Positions 35,301 to 49,071 of a stretch of DNA of 64,000 nucleotides are shown here, piece by piece. Both the position numbers and the translations under genes were made by a program. The stretch lies in NCBI GenBank assembly GCA_964007475.1, contig OZ023273.1, positions 66,647,560 through 66,711,559 on the forward strand, given 5' to 3'. The notes under the pieces were generated by a model, which saw nothing but the letters and a program-made list of their open reading frames with translations, made no database searches and had not been told where the DNA came from. Position 1 is the stretch's first letter, and each line of letters starts with the position of its first letter. The stretch comes from Hybos culiciformis. Lineage: Eukaryota > Arthropoda > Insecta > Diptera > Hybotidae.

Positions 35301-38300
35301 ATCAAAAGCCGACAATTATATAATGCAATAAAATGAAAATGAATTGAAGTAAGTTTAGTTTAGAAAACTGACTAAAAAGAAAGCTATTAGCACATTTGCA
35401 AACGAAATGGAATAATAAAAATAAAAGAAGTTTAAAAGTAATTAACTTTGTAGATTATTTTTAGAGAAAGGATGGTTCTTAGAATAGCCGGCGATTAGTA
35501 AGGATTTTTAACTCGAACATTGGCAGAATTTGTTGAATTTAAAATAAATATAAAGTAATTTTGAAACAAAGTTTTATATAGCTTTTATATATACATAATG
35601 ATAATATAGAAAATTTCTAGAAATAATAATTATATGAAAACGAAAATTTTTTTGATTTTTTTTACTTTAAAAATTTCATTTTTAGTACATTGGAAACTAA
35701 TAAAGATAAAAAAGGATTCAACATGTTGTACCTATATAGATATTATTAGGGAAAAAAATTGAAATATGGAAAACTTTTTCATTTGTTCTCAAAATTATCA
35801 AATCTAAAGAACATTTGAGTCTCAATAGCCGGGCTGATAACATATAAAAAAAGTTTAAATAATTTTTTATAGTTTTTTTTTTATCATCTGTTGTGTATAT
35901 TATACATATATATTTAAATAGAAATTTAATAATATAATAATATATATATTATATAAATAAAATCAACAAAAAAAAAAAAAACTCAAGCATAGGGAAAGAT
36001 AAACAGATTTTTTTATTTATTCCAAAAAAAAAAAAAAAATATAAAAATTTTCTCAACAAAAAAGCTTATAAAATTATCCTGTGTGGAAAAGTGTAATAAA
36101 AATTTCAATATTTTTTTTTTTTTCGCTTTTAATTCTCTGTTTTTTTTTTTTTTTTATTATATTATTCTTATATTGGACATAGAAAAAAAAATATATATTT
36201 AAATTGCAATATTAAAAAAAATAAAATTCAATAATAAAAAAAAAAAGAAAAAATATTGAAAGATCCTAAAAAATAATAATAATAATAATAATAAATATAA
36301 GAAAGAAAAAATCCTTTTTAAGGACGAAGAAAACTCATTTAAGAATTTTCTTTTTATTTTGAAAAATATTTGAAATTTTAGTTTTTTTTTTCTTCCTTTT
36401 TTTTTTTTATATAAAAGTAACATGAAAATTTTTGCTTTCCAAAAAAAAGAAAATAAGAATTTCACATTAAAAGAAGAAATTTTATGTTAAAAAAAAAAAT
36501 TAACTTAAAATAAAAATAAAATAAAAAAATATTATTAAACAAAAAAGTAGTTCAGTAAACAAAGGATATTTGAATATATACATATAAATATGTATAGAAT
36601 ATACATATTTATCCTTTTTAAGAATTTTTTAATTATTTCGATATAACTGTAATTATTATAATTTTTGGAAAATATGTTTTAGATTTAGATTTTATAGTTT
36701 GTTTTTTTTTGACATTTTGTAGCGATATTATGCCGGACGTTTAGAATTTATTTTTTCAAATTATATTTCTGTTAGAACGCTGTGACTTAGAAATTATTGT
36801 TGTCGACACTTCAAATCTTTATATTAGGCTCGATATTAGGTTATTGAGTTGATATAATTTGAACCTGATATTATTATGAGTTTTGACTTCTTTTTTTTTT
36901 CTTCGTAGACAAAAATAACACTTTGATTGTGCAATGATTTTCTTCTTGTTATACATATTCTATTATATATATATTTTATGATAAAGAACATACATATAAT
37001 TTGATAATTATCTGAGTGTTTTTCATGAATTGAAAATTGAAAGAAAATCTTACATAACAATTTTATGAATTTTTTTTTTTTATTTATTTATTGTTTAAAT
37101 TATCAAGTCAGTATGATGATGAAAATGCGATTATAATTTCAAATATTCACACTAGCATGTTATTGGGTGTTAGTGATCTTTAAAATAAATTAAAAGAAAA
37201 AATTGTTAAAAAAGTATATAAATAATTTAGCTTCTCTGAAGATGGAGCAAACCATGGACATTTGAGCTTAAATAAAATTAAATTATCATAATAAAATATA
37301 GTTTGGTTTAATTTATCACTTGCGGGAAATCATTAAAATAAAAAATGAAAACAAAATTAATTGATATTATTGTTATTATTATTAATTCATATTTTTTATT
37401 TTTAAAAATTAATTTTGTTCATTTTGTTTTTTTTCTTTTTTTTTCGACGATTTAAAATGTTTTAAAAATTATTATCACTAGGCATTTTATTTTTAATATT
37501 AGATTTTAGTCTGTCTATTTTCTTCAATTGACATGTAGATTCTAAATTGAAAGATCACTTACTTATGTTTTGTTGGAAAATCAGCTGTTAAAACAGTAAA
37601 GAGATTATAATTAAAATTGCGTTCATATTCTAGCAGCATTGCTCAGAATCATGCATTTTATTATAAAAATATATGTACAACAATTAGCCAAAAAAATTAA
37701 TAGCAAATGAATTGTAGCAAAAGTTGCGGCACCAAATTTATAATTTCTATTCTTGTTTTTACTAGCGAAGAATAAATTACAAAAAATATTTTTAATGATG
37801 AGTATCTAAAATTTTTACGTAAAACATTGTTTGAATCATCCCTATTTGGGTATATATATTATATATAAGTATATAGAAATGATAGCTACGGCAGCTATCT
37901 AATTTTTTTTTCATTTCACGTACACAAGAAAGCATTTCTATATCTACATATTGTTTTTATTTATGCATTCAATGTTCTTCAATTAATACAAAATCGAATA
38001 TTCTATTTTAATAATGTTTAAATTTTCAATTTTTCATGTATTTTTTTTTTCTTAGACTAATACATATAATATATTATTCCTAAATGAATTGAGTATTTTA
38101 AATTATATATAAAATTTATCATTTATATATTATTCTATTCGCGGCATGTGCCAGAAATAACTCCCTAGATATGAACATCATTATTTTTTTTTTTTTAAAT
38201 TAACCTTTATTTATTTTGTTCACTGAACTTTAAATTTTAAATATGAAATGTTACTTATATCTATTTTTAAATATATGAAGTTTCAAAAACAGACCAACAT

Positions 38301-39938
38301 TTATGATTCTATGATAATTTTAAATAAAATATATAATTAAAAAAAAAAAATAAACTTAAAAATTAATTTCTATTTATATAGTTTAAATAATAAATAAAAA
38401 AAAAAAAATAATTATATTTTATTAGAATTTCTCTTTAAAATTAAAAAATCAAGAAACTTTAACGAAAAACATAAATTTGCATAAAATACAAGAGTCAAAA
38501 AAGGTAAAAACGAAAAACCAAAGTATACATTTGAAACATGATAAGTAAGTATTAAATTGGCTTTTAATTCAATATTAAAGCATATAATATAATGTATATA
38601 TAATTATATATCTATCTATGCCCTTATCAAAACCTTTGTTCTCTATATTGTATATACATACTTTCCTTATATACATATGCATGCATGTTGTACATAAACG
38701 TACATTCTTATTTTAAAAAAAGGAAATTATTTTAGGTTTTCCTTTCAATTTTTTTTTTTTATTTTTTTGCAAATCATGTACCTACATTTATTTTATAGAT
38801 TGTCGGGTTATTTTGTTTCTTTTTTTTTAAGTGTAAAAAAATTTTATCCACTTTTATCCCTTCATTTATGTACATTAGTACATATATATAATAATAATAA
38901 AAAGAAATCATGTTCATATACATGAAAATACTCTACATTTTTTTTCATTGTAATGTCTATCGGTTGATATGTCACATATAGTTACATATATTTGTGTCTA
39001 TTACTCACCGCGAAAAAGAACCAACACGTAAAATATTTCAAACCAATTTTTATATAGAAAATAATGGTCAGTTGATAATCTGTACCAATTTGAATAAATG
39101 TTTGGCCCAAAAATTTGTGGTATGTATAGTATACGATTTTATCAATTTATGTTTCTATACTCAAATAACAATATTAATATATATAGTCAGGATGAGCACC
39201 TTGAATCATATTTTATTTCAGATTTAGTTTCATTTAAAATAATTGTTTAATTTAAAAATATTGTTGATTTAGTGTTGCAAATAAATATATATATTGCAAA
39301 TTCATCTAAAATAAAAATTTATGATCCAAATTTGTACATCACTTCAAATATACTTCCACATCAGGCTAAAAAATTTTTAATTAGCTATTGAGTCGACAGG
39401 AATTTCTAATCATTTCCATCCTGAAGATTTAGGACTAGAACAACCCATTGAACCTTATTCAACATTTTTTATTTTTGTATTTTCAACTTTTAATAATGCT
39501 TACTTACATTATACATATATGTATGTACATAGTATAATATATAAAACAAGAATTTAAAAATTTATAATCCCTATTACTGAAAATTTCCAAGAATATTTAC
39601 TAAAAAAACAAGCTAGAATATCCAAATTGAAGAGTAGATACTTGATTCAATAATAGTATGAATATTTATTTTCAATCAACAACTTCATTAGCGAAAGGAG
39701 TAAAGAAAAATAAAACCATAATATATCTCTTTTCGAAGTTCATTCTTGTTTCTTATTATAGAAAATTGAAGATGAAAAACAAAATTATTTATTTCAGTTT
39801 CATCAATATAGAATAAAACTTTTAATTAAAACAAAAAAAAGAAAAACATTTCTACGGATTTCCTTATTCACAAGTCGTATATTATGTAGGATGGAATTAT
39901 TTAACATTCTTATGTATAAATTCATTAAGTATTAAGTA

Positions 39939-39940
<2 letters not shown>

Positions 39941-39999
<59 letters not shown>
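39941..39999. repeat. (TTA)n microsatellite
   Basis: About nineteen perfect TTA units, the longest pure trinucleotide run in the window. Confidence 0.95.
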
Positions 40000-41238
40000 G
40001 GATTTATATTTATAATATGATCAATGTTCCTCTTTGATGATAAATTGCAAATTTGACAAATTTTTATGACAAACATATAAAAAGAAAATATTTTTTTTGA
40101 ATTTGATTAAAAATTAAAGTTATTTTTTAATCCATGATTATAAGGGACTACATTTTAAAAAGTTCTTATATTTGCCATTAAAAAAAGACATAAAAAAAAA
40201 CAGACTTAGCTTCATTTTATGTCTGTCGATTCCACCGTCTTACTTACACTACGTTCGTTTACCATATCAAAATATTCTTTTTTAAATTTTTTTTAATTTT
40301 TTTTACTTTTTTTTTCATCAATTTTTCGTGGTAGTTATTAAAAAATTCAAAAAAAAAATAAAGAGTTCAAAAATAATAAAAAAAACACAAGAGCTATCAT
40401 GGGACACCCGATTGGAACGTAGTTCATTTGCGTATAAGTAATTTTCATTTTCATTCAATTCAAATTGAGTTTTTATTTCCAATTAATCCAAATTGAATAA
40501 TTGCATCATTGGCACCTAAAAATATAAGATTTCTAAGACTAAATGAAAATATCCATAATCAAAATATTTTAGTTTAATACTGATAGAGATTTATAAAATT
40601 AAACAAAAATTATACAAGATTTTTTATTTACATTGAAATTACTATGAAAATCTAAATTTTATTTGAACTATAAAATATTAATTAGTTAATAATAAAAAAT
40701 TAATATTTTCTAAATATTTTATTAATATTTTATAAAATCAAATAAAATTTAAGTTTATCAATTTTCATACAAAGTTCAATAAAAACACAAGAGCCGTCGC
40801 GGGACGTCTGACTATTTTGTACAGATAATATGATAGACAACTTTGATAGAATTTTCGATTTTTATTTTATAAATTTCATTGGATGTGTACTATTTTTTTT
40901 GTTTTATTTCCATTATTTTTTAATGCAAACCAAAGAACACAATATTTATTAAAATAACTAAAAAATATTTAAATAGGTACCTAATTTTTTTTTATAGTAT
41001 GAACGGATTTCTTTAATGTATCATAAAATTATAAAAAATAAATTTGAAAAGGCTATTATGAAAAAATCCAGTTTCTAAGTTAGTTCTTATTTCATTCGTA
41101 CGACGGTGTATGCCGAATCAATATGTATGCATTTTAATAAATTTCCATTGTACCATAATAAAGTCAACCACTGTTTTGCACTAAGCGACAAGACAACAAA
41201 AAGCGAAACAAACACACATTCCCTCTCAACGGCTGCAT

Positions 41239-41498
41239 GAATTATCGCATAATGACATATCACATAATTTTTAAAATGAATTATCACATAATTTTTTTTT
41301 ATGAGATAATTCATTTAAAAACGAAATAGCACATAAAACCAAAATGAATTTGAAAATAAATGAATTATCTCATAAATTTTATGTCATATTTCGTTTTTAA
41401 ATGAATTAGTGCATGAATTACTGCATAATCTCATACAAATCGATTTTTATCTGATAATTCGTATTTTTTTATGTGTTATGACATTATGCGATAATTCG
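41239..41498. mobile_element. Foldback MITE made of GAATTATCGCATAA-type repeats
   Basis: GAATTATCGCATAATGACAT at the left is mirrored at 41473-41498. Between them the motif GAATTATCNCATAA and its complement recur about eight times with substitutions, including GAATTATCTCATAAA and GAATTACTGCATAA. The whole 260 bp can fold. Target duplication not defined. Confidence 0.7.
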
Positions 41499-44400
41499 TC
41501 TCACCCTATCAGCTGTTTTAATTTTTTTTACGTACACTACCATGTTTTTTTTATTTTTTAACATTTGTTAAGCGATACTTTTATGTCGAAATTCCCAGCA
41601 AATTTTACCACAAGAACGTCTGATAAGGAACTACGTTGCAAAAATCATATAAAAGTTGTTGATAAACTTAATTTAATTATTTATTTTGTGCATTATATTA
41701 TTATTCTTAATATAAGATTAGTTATTTTCATAAATTAATGTTTATTATTCAATAATTTTTATTTTATTTGAAGATTTGTACAACAAAAAATAATATTTAT
41801 GTTATCAATGTCAGTCGGATGAAAAAACTCATTTAATTAAAAACTTTTAATAATTAATGCGTTTAACTTAAGGTAAAAAATGAGATTTTACAGAAGTCGT
41901 CAAAGGTGCAAATTGTTTCCATTCAATTATTAATATATGTATATTGCATATATTACAAAAAAAATTTTTAATGGTATAGATAGTGAAAAAAATGGGTTCA
42001 TACATCATTTGCGAAATATTATTGTGTTCTACATTTTTTGACGTCAAGCTTTACATTTTGTTCACAATATTCTATTCATCAAACTTAAATAACTTTATAT
42101 TTAGTATCTGAATTTTGAGTTCCTACGAGTAACTCTTAAAATACCAAACCAGTTTGAGAATCACGTTCAAAATATATCGGAAACAATTATAACCACAACT
42201 TCATTATCTTTCTTTGCTCTGATATAATCAACTATTATTATGCTTAAGTCATTCGCTAGTTCGATTTAACCTGTCCACATAGAATGTATTAAATAAAACT
42301 GCCGCTATCTGTTTTTTTCAGTGCAAAACTAAAAATTGTTACAAAATATTAACAATTTACACTTAAGTTTATGTAAATAAATTAAAAAAAAAAAAAATTA
42401 AAATCTAATTATTTTAAAAGATATTCGCAGTACATACATAAAATTTATTGAATATTTTCTCCGATTAAGGAATTATGTTCACCTTCATTTATTCAGAAGA
42501 AACAAAATAATACCTATTCCATCTCTAAAATATATATAAAAGTTTATATTTATTTTATTTTTATTTTTTTTTCACGAAACTCTTAATTTGTTATTATTAC
42601 CTAAAAATCTTTTATAAAATTCATTTATTTAGGTAATTTAAATGTATTTTTGTTTTTCCTTTTTTTTTTAGTATTATTCGCACGTAAAATTAAATTTCTT
42701 ATTTATGAAATGAATAAACAGTATTTATAAGTAAAAATTATTCATTCATTGAAATCAATTTCATCTTTTAACAGATAAATTGTTTCAATTAATAAATTAT
42801 GTTATATACGTATATTATAATCAATAAGTTATTTATTAGAATAAATAAGTTACCCAAAAATACGCTTTGAATTTAATTAATCATTTTAATTATGTAAGAA
42901 GTGTAGTATAAATTTTTATTTTGGTATACCTCAAGATTACCACATAAGTTAATAACCACAAACAGATTTATCAGAATAAAGTCACGAAAACTATAAATTA
43001 AAGGAAAAAATAAAAATTAAATGAAATTCATTTCTCATCAAGTCAAAAAGGAGCACCAAAAAAAAATTTTTTGTAAATTGAAATTCTGTTTATTTGATGT
43101 CTAGTGACATTAACATTATCGGAAAATGTGAAAACTTTGACAATGTTGAAATAATTTTGAAAACAAAAATAATCATAGAAAGGAATATTCCTCAACCGTT
43201 TTTAATTTTCTAAAACAGTTTTAAGATAATTCATATTACATTTTATTATGTAGTAAAATAATTGCAATTAATTAATAATTTTAAAGATTAGAATGTATAT
43301 ATATTAAAAGGGAAAATATAATATTTTCTGCGCCGCCACATAAAAAATATAATATTTCTCAGAATATAACTTTTCTGGAATAAAAAACGAACTTAATTAA
43401 TGAAAGAGAAGTTATCCTTTAAAAAAAAAAAATACGAAAAGGATTCACAAACAGGTTTAATAAATAAAATCCCAAAAAAAAAATAATAATAAAATAAATA
43501 TTAATTAAGACAAAAGATATTATATTTTCTCTGTTTGTTTTATAAAATAAAAATAAATAATAATTTTTTTTTTTCCAAACATTTTTTTATATTATTTTTA
43601 CCCCACAAAAAATAAACCTTCCTTTTTGTACTATATAAAATATATTTTCTGACAGATGGTGTCATAAGCGGATTTACATTATCTAATAATAACTTTTAAG
43701 GCACAAACTCTCTCTAAATCAATGTCATTTGAAGAAAAAATTTATATTTTTGTTTTTATTTCTGAAGATTTTGTCTCTTTAAGATTAAAATTCCTAAAAC
43801 TAATTTCAAAAATCTTATTATTTTGATTGCAAGCTTAAATACTATTACTCTAGAAAATAATTAAAAAGTGCAATTGACAGGGAATGAAAAATAATAATAA
43901 ATACTATCTACCTATATAAAGTCAACATTACAATCTTCTGTATTAATAAAAGTATGTATATATACTTAAATATAAATAGAATTCAGATTAAAATATTTGT
44001 ATTCAATTTTTATGTTTCTATCTCCATTTAATAATATATACTTAGTGTTGTATGAATTTTAAAATTTTTCTAAACGTATTACTATATACATACATACATA
44101 GTAATATCGTCCTTGATTATATATTAATAAATAATAAAGCGACTAGAAAGTACTATACTATATAGCTATAGCAACCAATTAAATAACAATTATTTTAATT
44201 TTTATTATACATAAAATAAAAAAAAAAGAAGATTTTCACCTTGGTAAATAAATTCTGTTTTTCAACATAAATTTATTAAAAACTTTCTTCGTATGTATTT
44301 CTTCTAATTCTATATATACATCTATCTTCTATCACTAAATCTTAATTAAATGTCTATATCCAGTAAATTATTAGGAAAAGCAAAAACTTGAGAAGAAAAA

Positions 44401-47400
44401 TATTATGTAACACAAAAAAAAAAAAAAAGGAAAATGTAATATCAACATGTAGCAATTTCTTTCTTTTTAATTTTGTTAGAAAACATAAAATCAAGCCAAA
44501 AAAAAAAATAAAAAAATAAAGAAGAAACAAGATATAATCTTACAACACATTTTACAATGTAGTCGAATTTTTACATATATATTTTATATCAAAAATTTTA
44601 TGTTATGTATATTTTAATTCTAAGGAAAAAAAAAAAAAAAAAAAAGATGAAAATTTTAGGTTTCTAAGCGATAATTGAAAACCCTAACCACATTTTTAGG
44701 TGTGTAAAAGAAAAACAACACAAAAAAGTACTCCAATAAATTCACAAATAAGATAATATGCATATATTTTAGGCATTATCGTATTTATATACATATACTT
44801 CATTCATTATAGAAGACAATGTAGGCAAAACACAAATTTTTGATGCTAAAACTCATCCCTTTTTCGATTACAGAGTAATAGTAAAAAAAAACATAATAAA
44901 AAAAAATTTAACATTCTGGATTGTAAAAAGCTCATACATTTCCCTTTGTAGCTACTACATAATATATATAATATAATGAAATTATTTATTGAGAGTTTTA
45001 TATTTGCACTTATACGAAAAAATCCCCAAATGACTGACAAATATGTTCTTGTAATGCAAAATAAATACTATATATAACTAAATCATATAAAGTCAAACCT
45101 CTGTTATCGACGTTGTAAACTTGTTGTGAATTTGTAAGTTGTATAATATTGTTCTTTTGTTGATAACTTGTTGTAAATGTAGTGATAACAAAACTTGGAA
45201 ACTTATCAGAACAAAAAATTCAATCGCTCTCTTCAATGTAATGTTTTATTTTTAGGCTGTTTTCCATAATTTTTATATGTTTTAACTTTTTGTCTGTAGC
45301 TATCAAACAACTTTCCATTACGATCGATTTAATGCTAAAATATGCCCAACTTCGTTTGCTTTCAGCGAAGCTTGAAATTATACGAGAACGAACAACAGAG
45401 TTATAAACTCTATACCGTCGAAGTGTCGAAATTATTTTCATAAAATTTATATTATTTTATATTTTTGAAAGGATAATTATGAATATTATTAGGTGTAAAG
45501 TTTAGGAAGATGTATGTCGATACAAAAATAAAAGAGTTGGATTGGATTGTCTACAAAGACTCAGTCTGGAAACGAATTCCATGAAAGTTTGTATATAAAT
45601 ATAGATATTAAAAAAAATTTAAAAATATTTCGGAACACTTCAATTATGAGTTACTGATCTATATACATATTTATACTTTATATATTTATACTTTGTTGTT
45701 GTTAATATGAATATTGAAAAAAATCGGCTCTCAATAAACTTCATTTTTCAGATGTCTATGATTATAAAATATTAATTTGCCCATTAAAATAAAGAAAAAA
45801 TGATGGATAAAATAATATTGATTTAAATTATTTTTAATATTGAATTTATTAATTTTATTAAATTCATAAAAAAAAAATCAAAAGAATTTAATTCCAACCA
45901 CTTAATCTGAAATTCTATTGAATTTTTATTTATGAAATTAATATCAGAGCCCGTAGTGAATATAAAATAAATGGAATTACACATATATATAATATATATA
46001 TGTACGTATATTAAATACATATTAGACTACTTCAAATTTGTACGAAAATAGTCAAAATGATCGGATCAAATTGGTTTGAAAATGGCCAAAAAAGCGGAGT
46101 TTCCTTTAAATCATTATACATAATATCAGTATCCTCAAATTTACATTCTGGTTAAATAACATAAAGGTTACATAAATTTAAATCATCCTATCTCAAACTT
46201 ACCATTAACATATATATAGCTAAAAATAAAGAGCTATGCAAAAAATCCAATAAAGAAATATGGTGGGTAGGCTTTTGCGATTCAAGAAGCAGTAACTTTG
46301 AATTAGTAACATTATTTTGATGAGCTCTAGTTGAAAAAGTTTGAATCCGATAACTCCGATTATTTCGGTCATTTGAATCATTCTAATGTACATTGTACAT
46401 AAAATGTTTTAAACAAACATTATAAATACATATTACACATTATGTACATTAATATTTCTTTACAATGAAAATTTTAACTTTATTTTTGTATATTTTCATT
46501 TTTTTTTTAACACACATTATACCAACATTATTATATTTTTTAGTTAAGGCAAATTATTATTTTTTAAGCTAATCCTCACCTTTGAGCTAAAAATAATAGG
46601 TATACATATTTATATTTTATTATTTATTATTTCCTTTTTTTTTTGTGTGTGTTATTTTACATTCGAATTAACAAAGGATCTATAATCATTACATTATTTA
46701 CATACATTTAATACCATATACATATTATGTAACTTAAGAGTATATACAAAAATAAGGAACCGTAAAAATTAATCCCTACATTAAAATGTTTCAAAAAAGT
46801 TCGAGATAAGGGAATCTTAAACTTATATATTTTGAATATTTTTAACTCATTATAATATCTGTGTGTTATAAATCTGAAAAAATATTATTGTTTGACAACA
46901 CTATAATTAAAAATTATTATTTTTTTAATGTTCTTTTAAAATTTTGATGCACTAAAAAAAAAAAGGAAAAAAAATTGTATTAATGTTCACATTTAAATAA
47001 TTTACATTATTTAAGATCCAAATATCTTAAGTCATTCTCTGAATTTTAAATTTTTGGAGACATCTAGCACAAGATTCATCCTGTTTTAAATACGATATAA
47101 AGCGTCTAGAATTACGACAATACACATACTACAAATACAGGGCACATTAGGTAACTACTTCATCTAGAGAATATAAATGTGCTAGCAATAAGTGTAACAA
47201 AATGACAATTTTTAAACAACCAATCTAACCAAAACCAAACTTTTTTTTTTAGACATAAGTATTTGGTCAGTATACAAAAATATGAAATCTGCATAAGTTC
47301 GACATGACAGGAGAAATAAACTTAATGATTTATATAATTCATATAATTTATTGAAAAAACCTCTCTAGTATCTTAAAGTTCAAGTATCTTACACAGTCAT

Positions 47401-48179
47401 AGATTTAGATTATATTACCCCTGTTTTATTTTTTATAATTTTTAATAAATCAAAAAAAAAAATGTTAATAAATTCTTCTTTAATGTATTTTTCTTTGCTT
47501 AAAATCCGTAAAAAAAAAAAAAATAATAATTTAAATAATTAAAATGGTATTTTAACGGTTGAAATATTTTTTTCTTATTTAATATTTTTTACCCGCTTAT
47601 GATTTTGCTAAACCCGAAAGTGTTTTTCAACATTTATTTTATATTATAATTTTAAAAGAAAGCTTATTAGTTCTCACTAATTACGCAGTTTTATTTTATT
47701 AATATAAAACAATAATATAATTTGAAAAAGGAAGGAAAAAAAAAATGTTTTCTCGTAATTTATTAAAGCCAAAATTTTGAGAATTTTTATACATACCTAC
47801 ACAGAAATTTAACATAAAATAATGTCAATCAAAATATTTAAAAAAACATATTTTCTGCAGTATTTTGTGTTTATATTTAACAATACTGAACAAATTAAGA
47901 ATAGGGTTTAAAAATTCATTATAGTCAAATTTATTAATTTTTTTTTTTTTAAACATTTGTTTTTCGCCATCAACTTGCTGAATTAAAGTTGAATTTTAGA
48001 AGGTAGCTAGCTGATTGTTATAAGTTTTCGCAACATAACAAATTTTATTTAAAAATATATTTATTACATTTATGTGTAATAATAATTAAGGACGCAAATG
48101 AAGTGTTGCGTAGTGCGATTTTATTCACCTATATTAAGATTCCGCAGGCTTAAAAGAACTTGGTAGCCCCAAATATATT
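41499..48179. other. Long AT-rich region without supported exons
   Basis: No gene is supported. A single sequence near 45092, GTCAAACCTCTGTTATCGAC, looks like one end of a pogo-type element but has no partner. Short frames at 44846-45040 and 45220-45441 (both minus) lack recognisable features. Confidence 0.5.
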
Positions 48180-48505
48180 TTGTCCTTAAATATGATTGAA
48201 AAGCCGTTTTAGATTATTTTAAAGTTTAATTAAGAAGAAAAAATTCATTCAAAACCTACGGACTGTTTCATACTTTAAAATTGTACAACACTTTTTAGAA
48301 TCAGTTGAAATAGTGCTCAAAATCTCTTCAAAACTATTTTTTTATGTCATAAAATAGTTCTGATGAGATTTCGTATACTTGGCCTTAACCGATTCTAAAA
48401 ATGTTTATACCATTTTAATGTATGAAACAGGTTGTAAATGAAATTTTTTTCTAAACTAAACTTTAAAATAATTTAAAACGGCTTTTCAATCAAATTTTGG
48501 GACAA
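48180..48505. mobile_element. Foldback element (arms of about 150 bp)
   Basis: The left arm contains GATTGAAAAGCCGTTTTAGA and the right arm its near complement, with further pairing through TTTAAAGTTTA and CTGTTTCATAC to TTTTTAGAATC. The two arms meet near 48345. No coding content. Confidence 0.75.
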
Positions 48506-48813
48506 CAATTTTTTGGACGGATAAAGTTCTCTTAATAGAAATTGATGGATTCAAACTACGAATTTTGAAGTAAATCTTAAAAACAAGTTTTGTGAGATTT
48601 TCATTCAATTTTATTTCCGAACAAACTTTTGGGTCTTTTCAACACGAACGAATACAAAGGCTATTAAATCTCTCGTTTTGGAAAATTTCATGTTTTCTTT
48701 ATCATTTGAAAGAGAATTTTAATTTTAATTAAGAAAAAGATCAAGTAAGTAATACATATACGTTAACATGAAAACTTTCTTATGTTCTACCATAGCAGCA
48801 TATAAGATAATAT

Positions 48814-49071
48814 GAGCCGTTTATTTTGAAAGTGGTTTAAGTCCATTTGTTCTTGTATTGAGATATTTAAGGTTTTGTGTTTGAATTGATTTAAAAATAT
48901 ACATTAATATTTCCATAAGCTAATTTTCAAGTGTCAAAATCAAAGCGGTTTTAATGATACTAGACTAAAATTGTTTATAAATAAAAAGAATATATACTAT
49001 TGTGCTTATTGTTATCATTAACTATTTTTTTTTGAAAAATGGACTTAAACCACTTTCAAAATAAACGGCTC
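48814..49071. mobile_element. MITE with perfect 35-bp inverted repeats
   Basis: GAGCCGTTTATTTTGAAAGT, continuing through GGTTTAAGTCCATTT, is mirrored perfectly at 49037-49071. The interior is AT-rich. The immediate flanks (ATAAT on the left, TTATT on the right) do not give a clear duplication, so the family is open. Confidence 0.82.

Larger units (their letters stand above)
31178..41238. other. Long AT-rich region without supported exons
   Basis: About 10 kb of A/T-dominated sequence with homopolymer runs. A weak inverted repeat of about 35 bases lies at 31950-32055. The direct repeat AACACAAGAGC(T/C)GTC-like text followed by GGGAC occurs at about 40385 and 40787. I found no coding frame with acceptable composition. 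Position ahead of the plus-strand exon at 52354 makes part of a long intron possible. Confidence 0.55.

Noticed and set aside
36199..36465. 88-codon minus-strand frame
   Set aside because: Almost entirely Phe, Leu, Lys and Ile from A/T homopolymer runs.
45092..45112. pogo-like terminus GTCAAACCTCTGTTATCGAC
   Set aside because: No inverted partner within the window and no transposase, so an element cannot be claimed.
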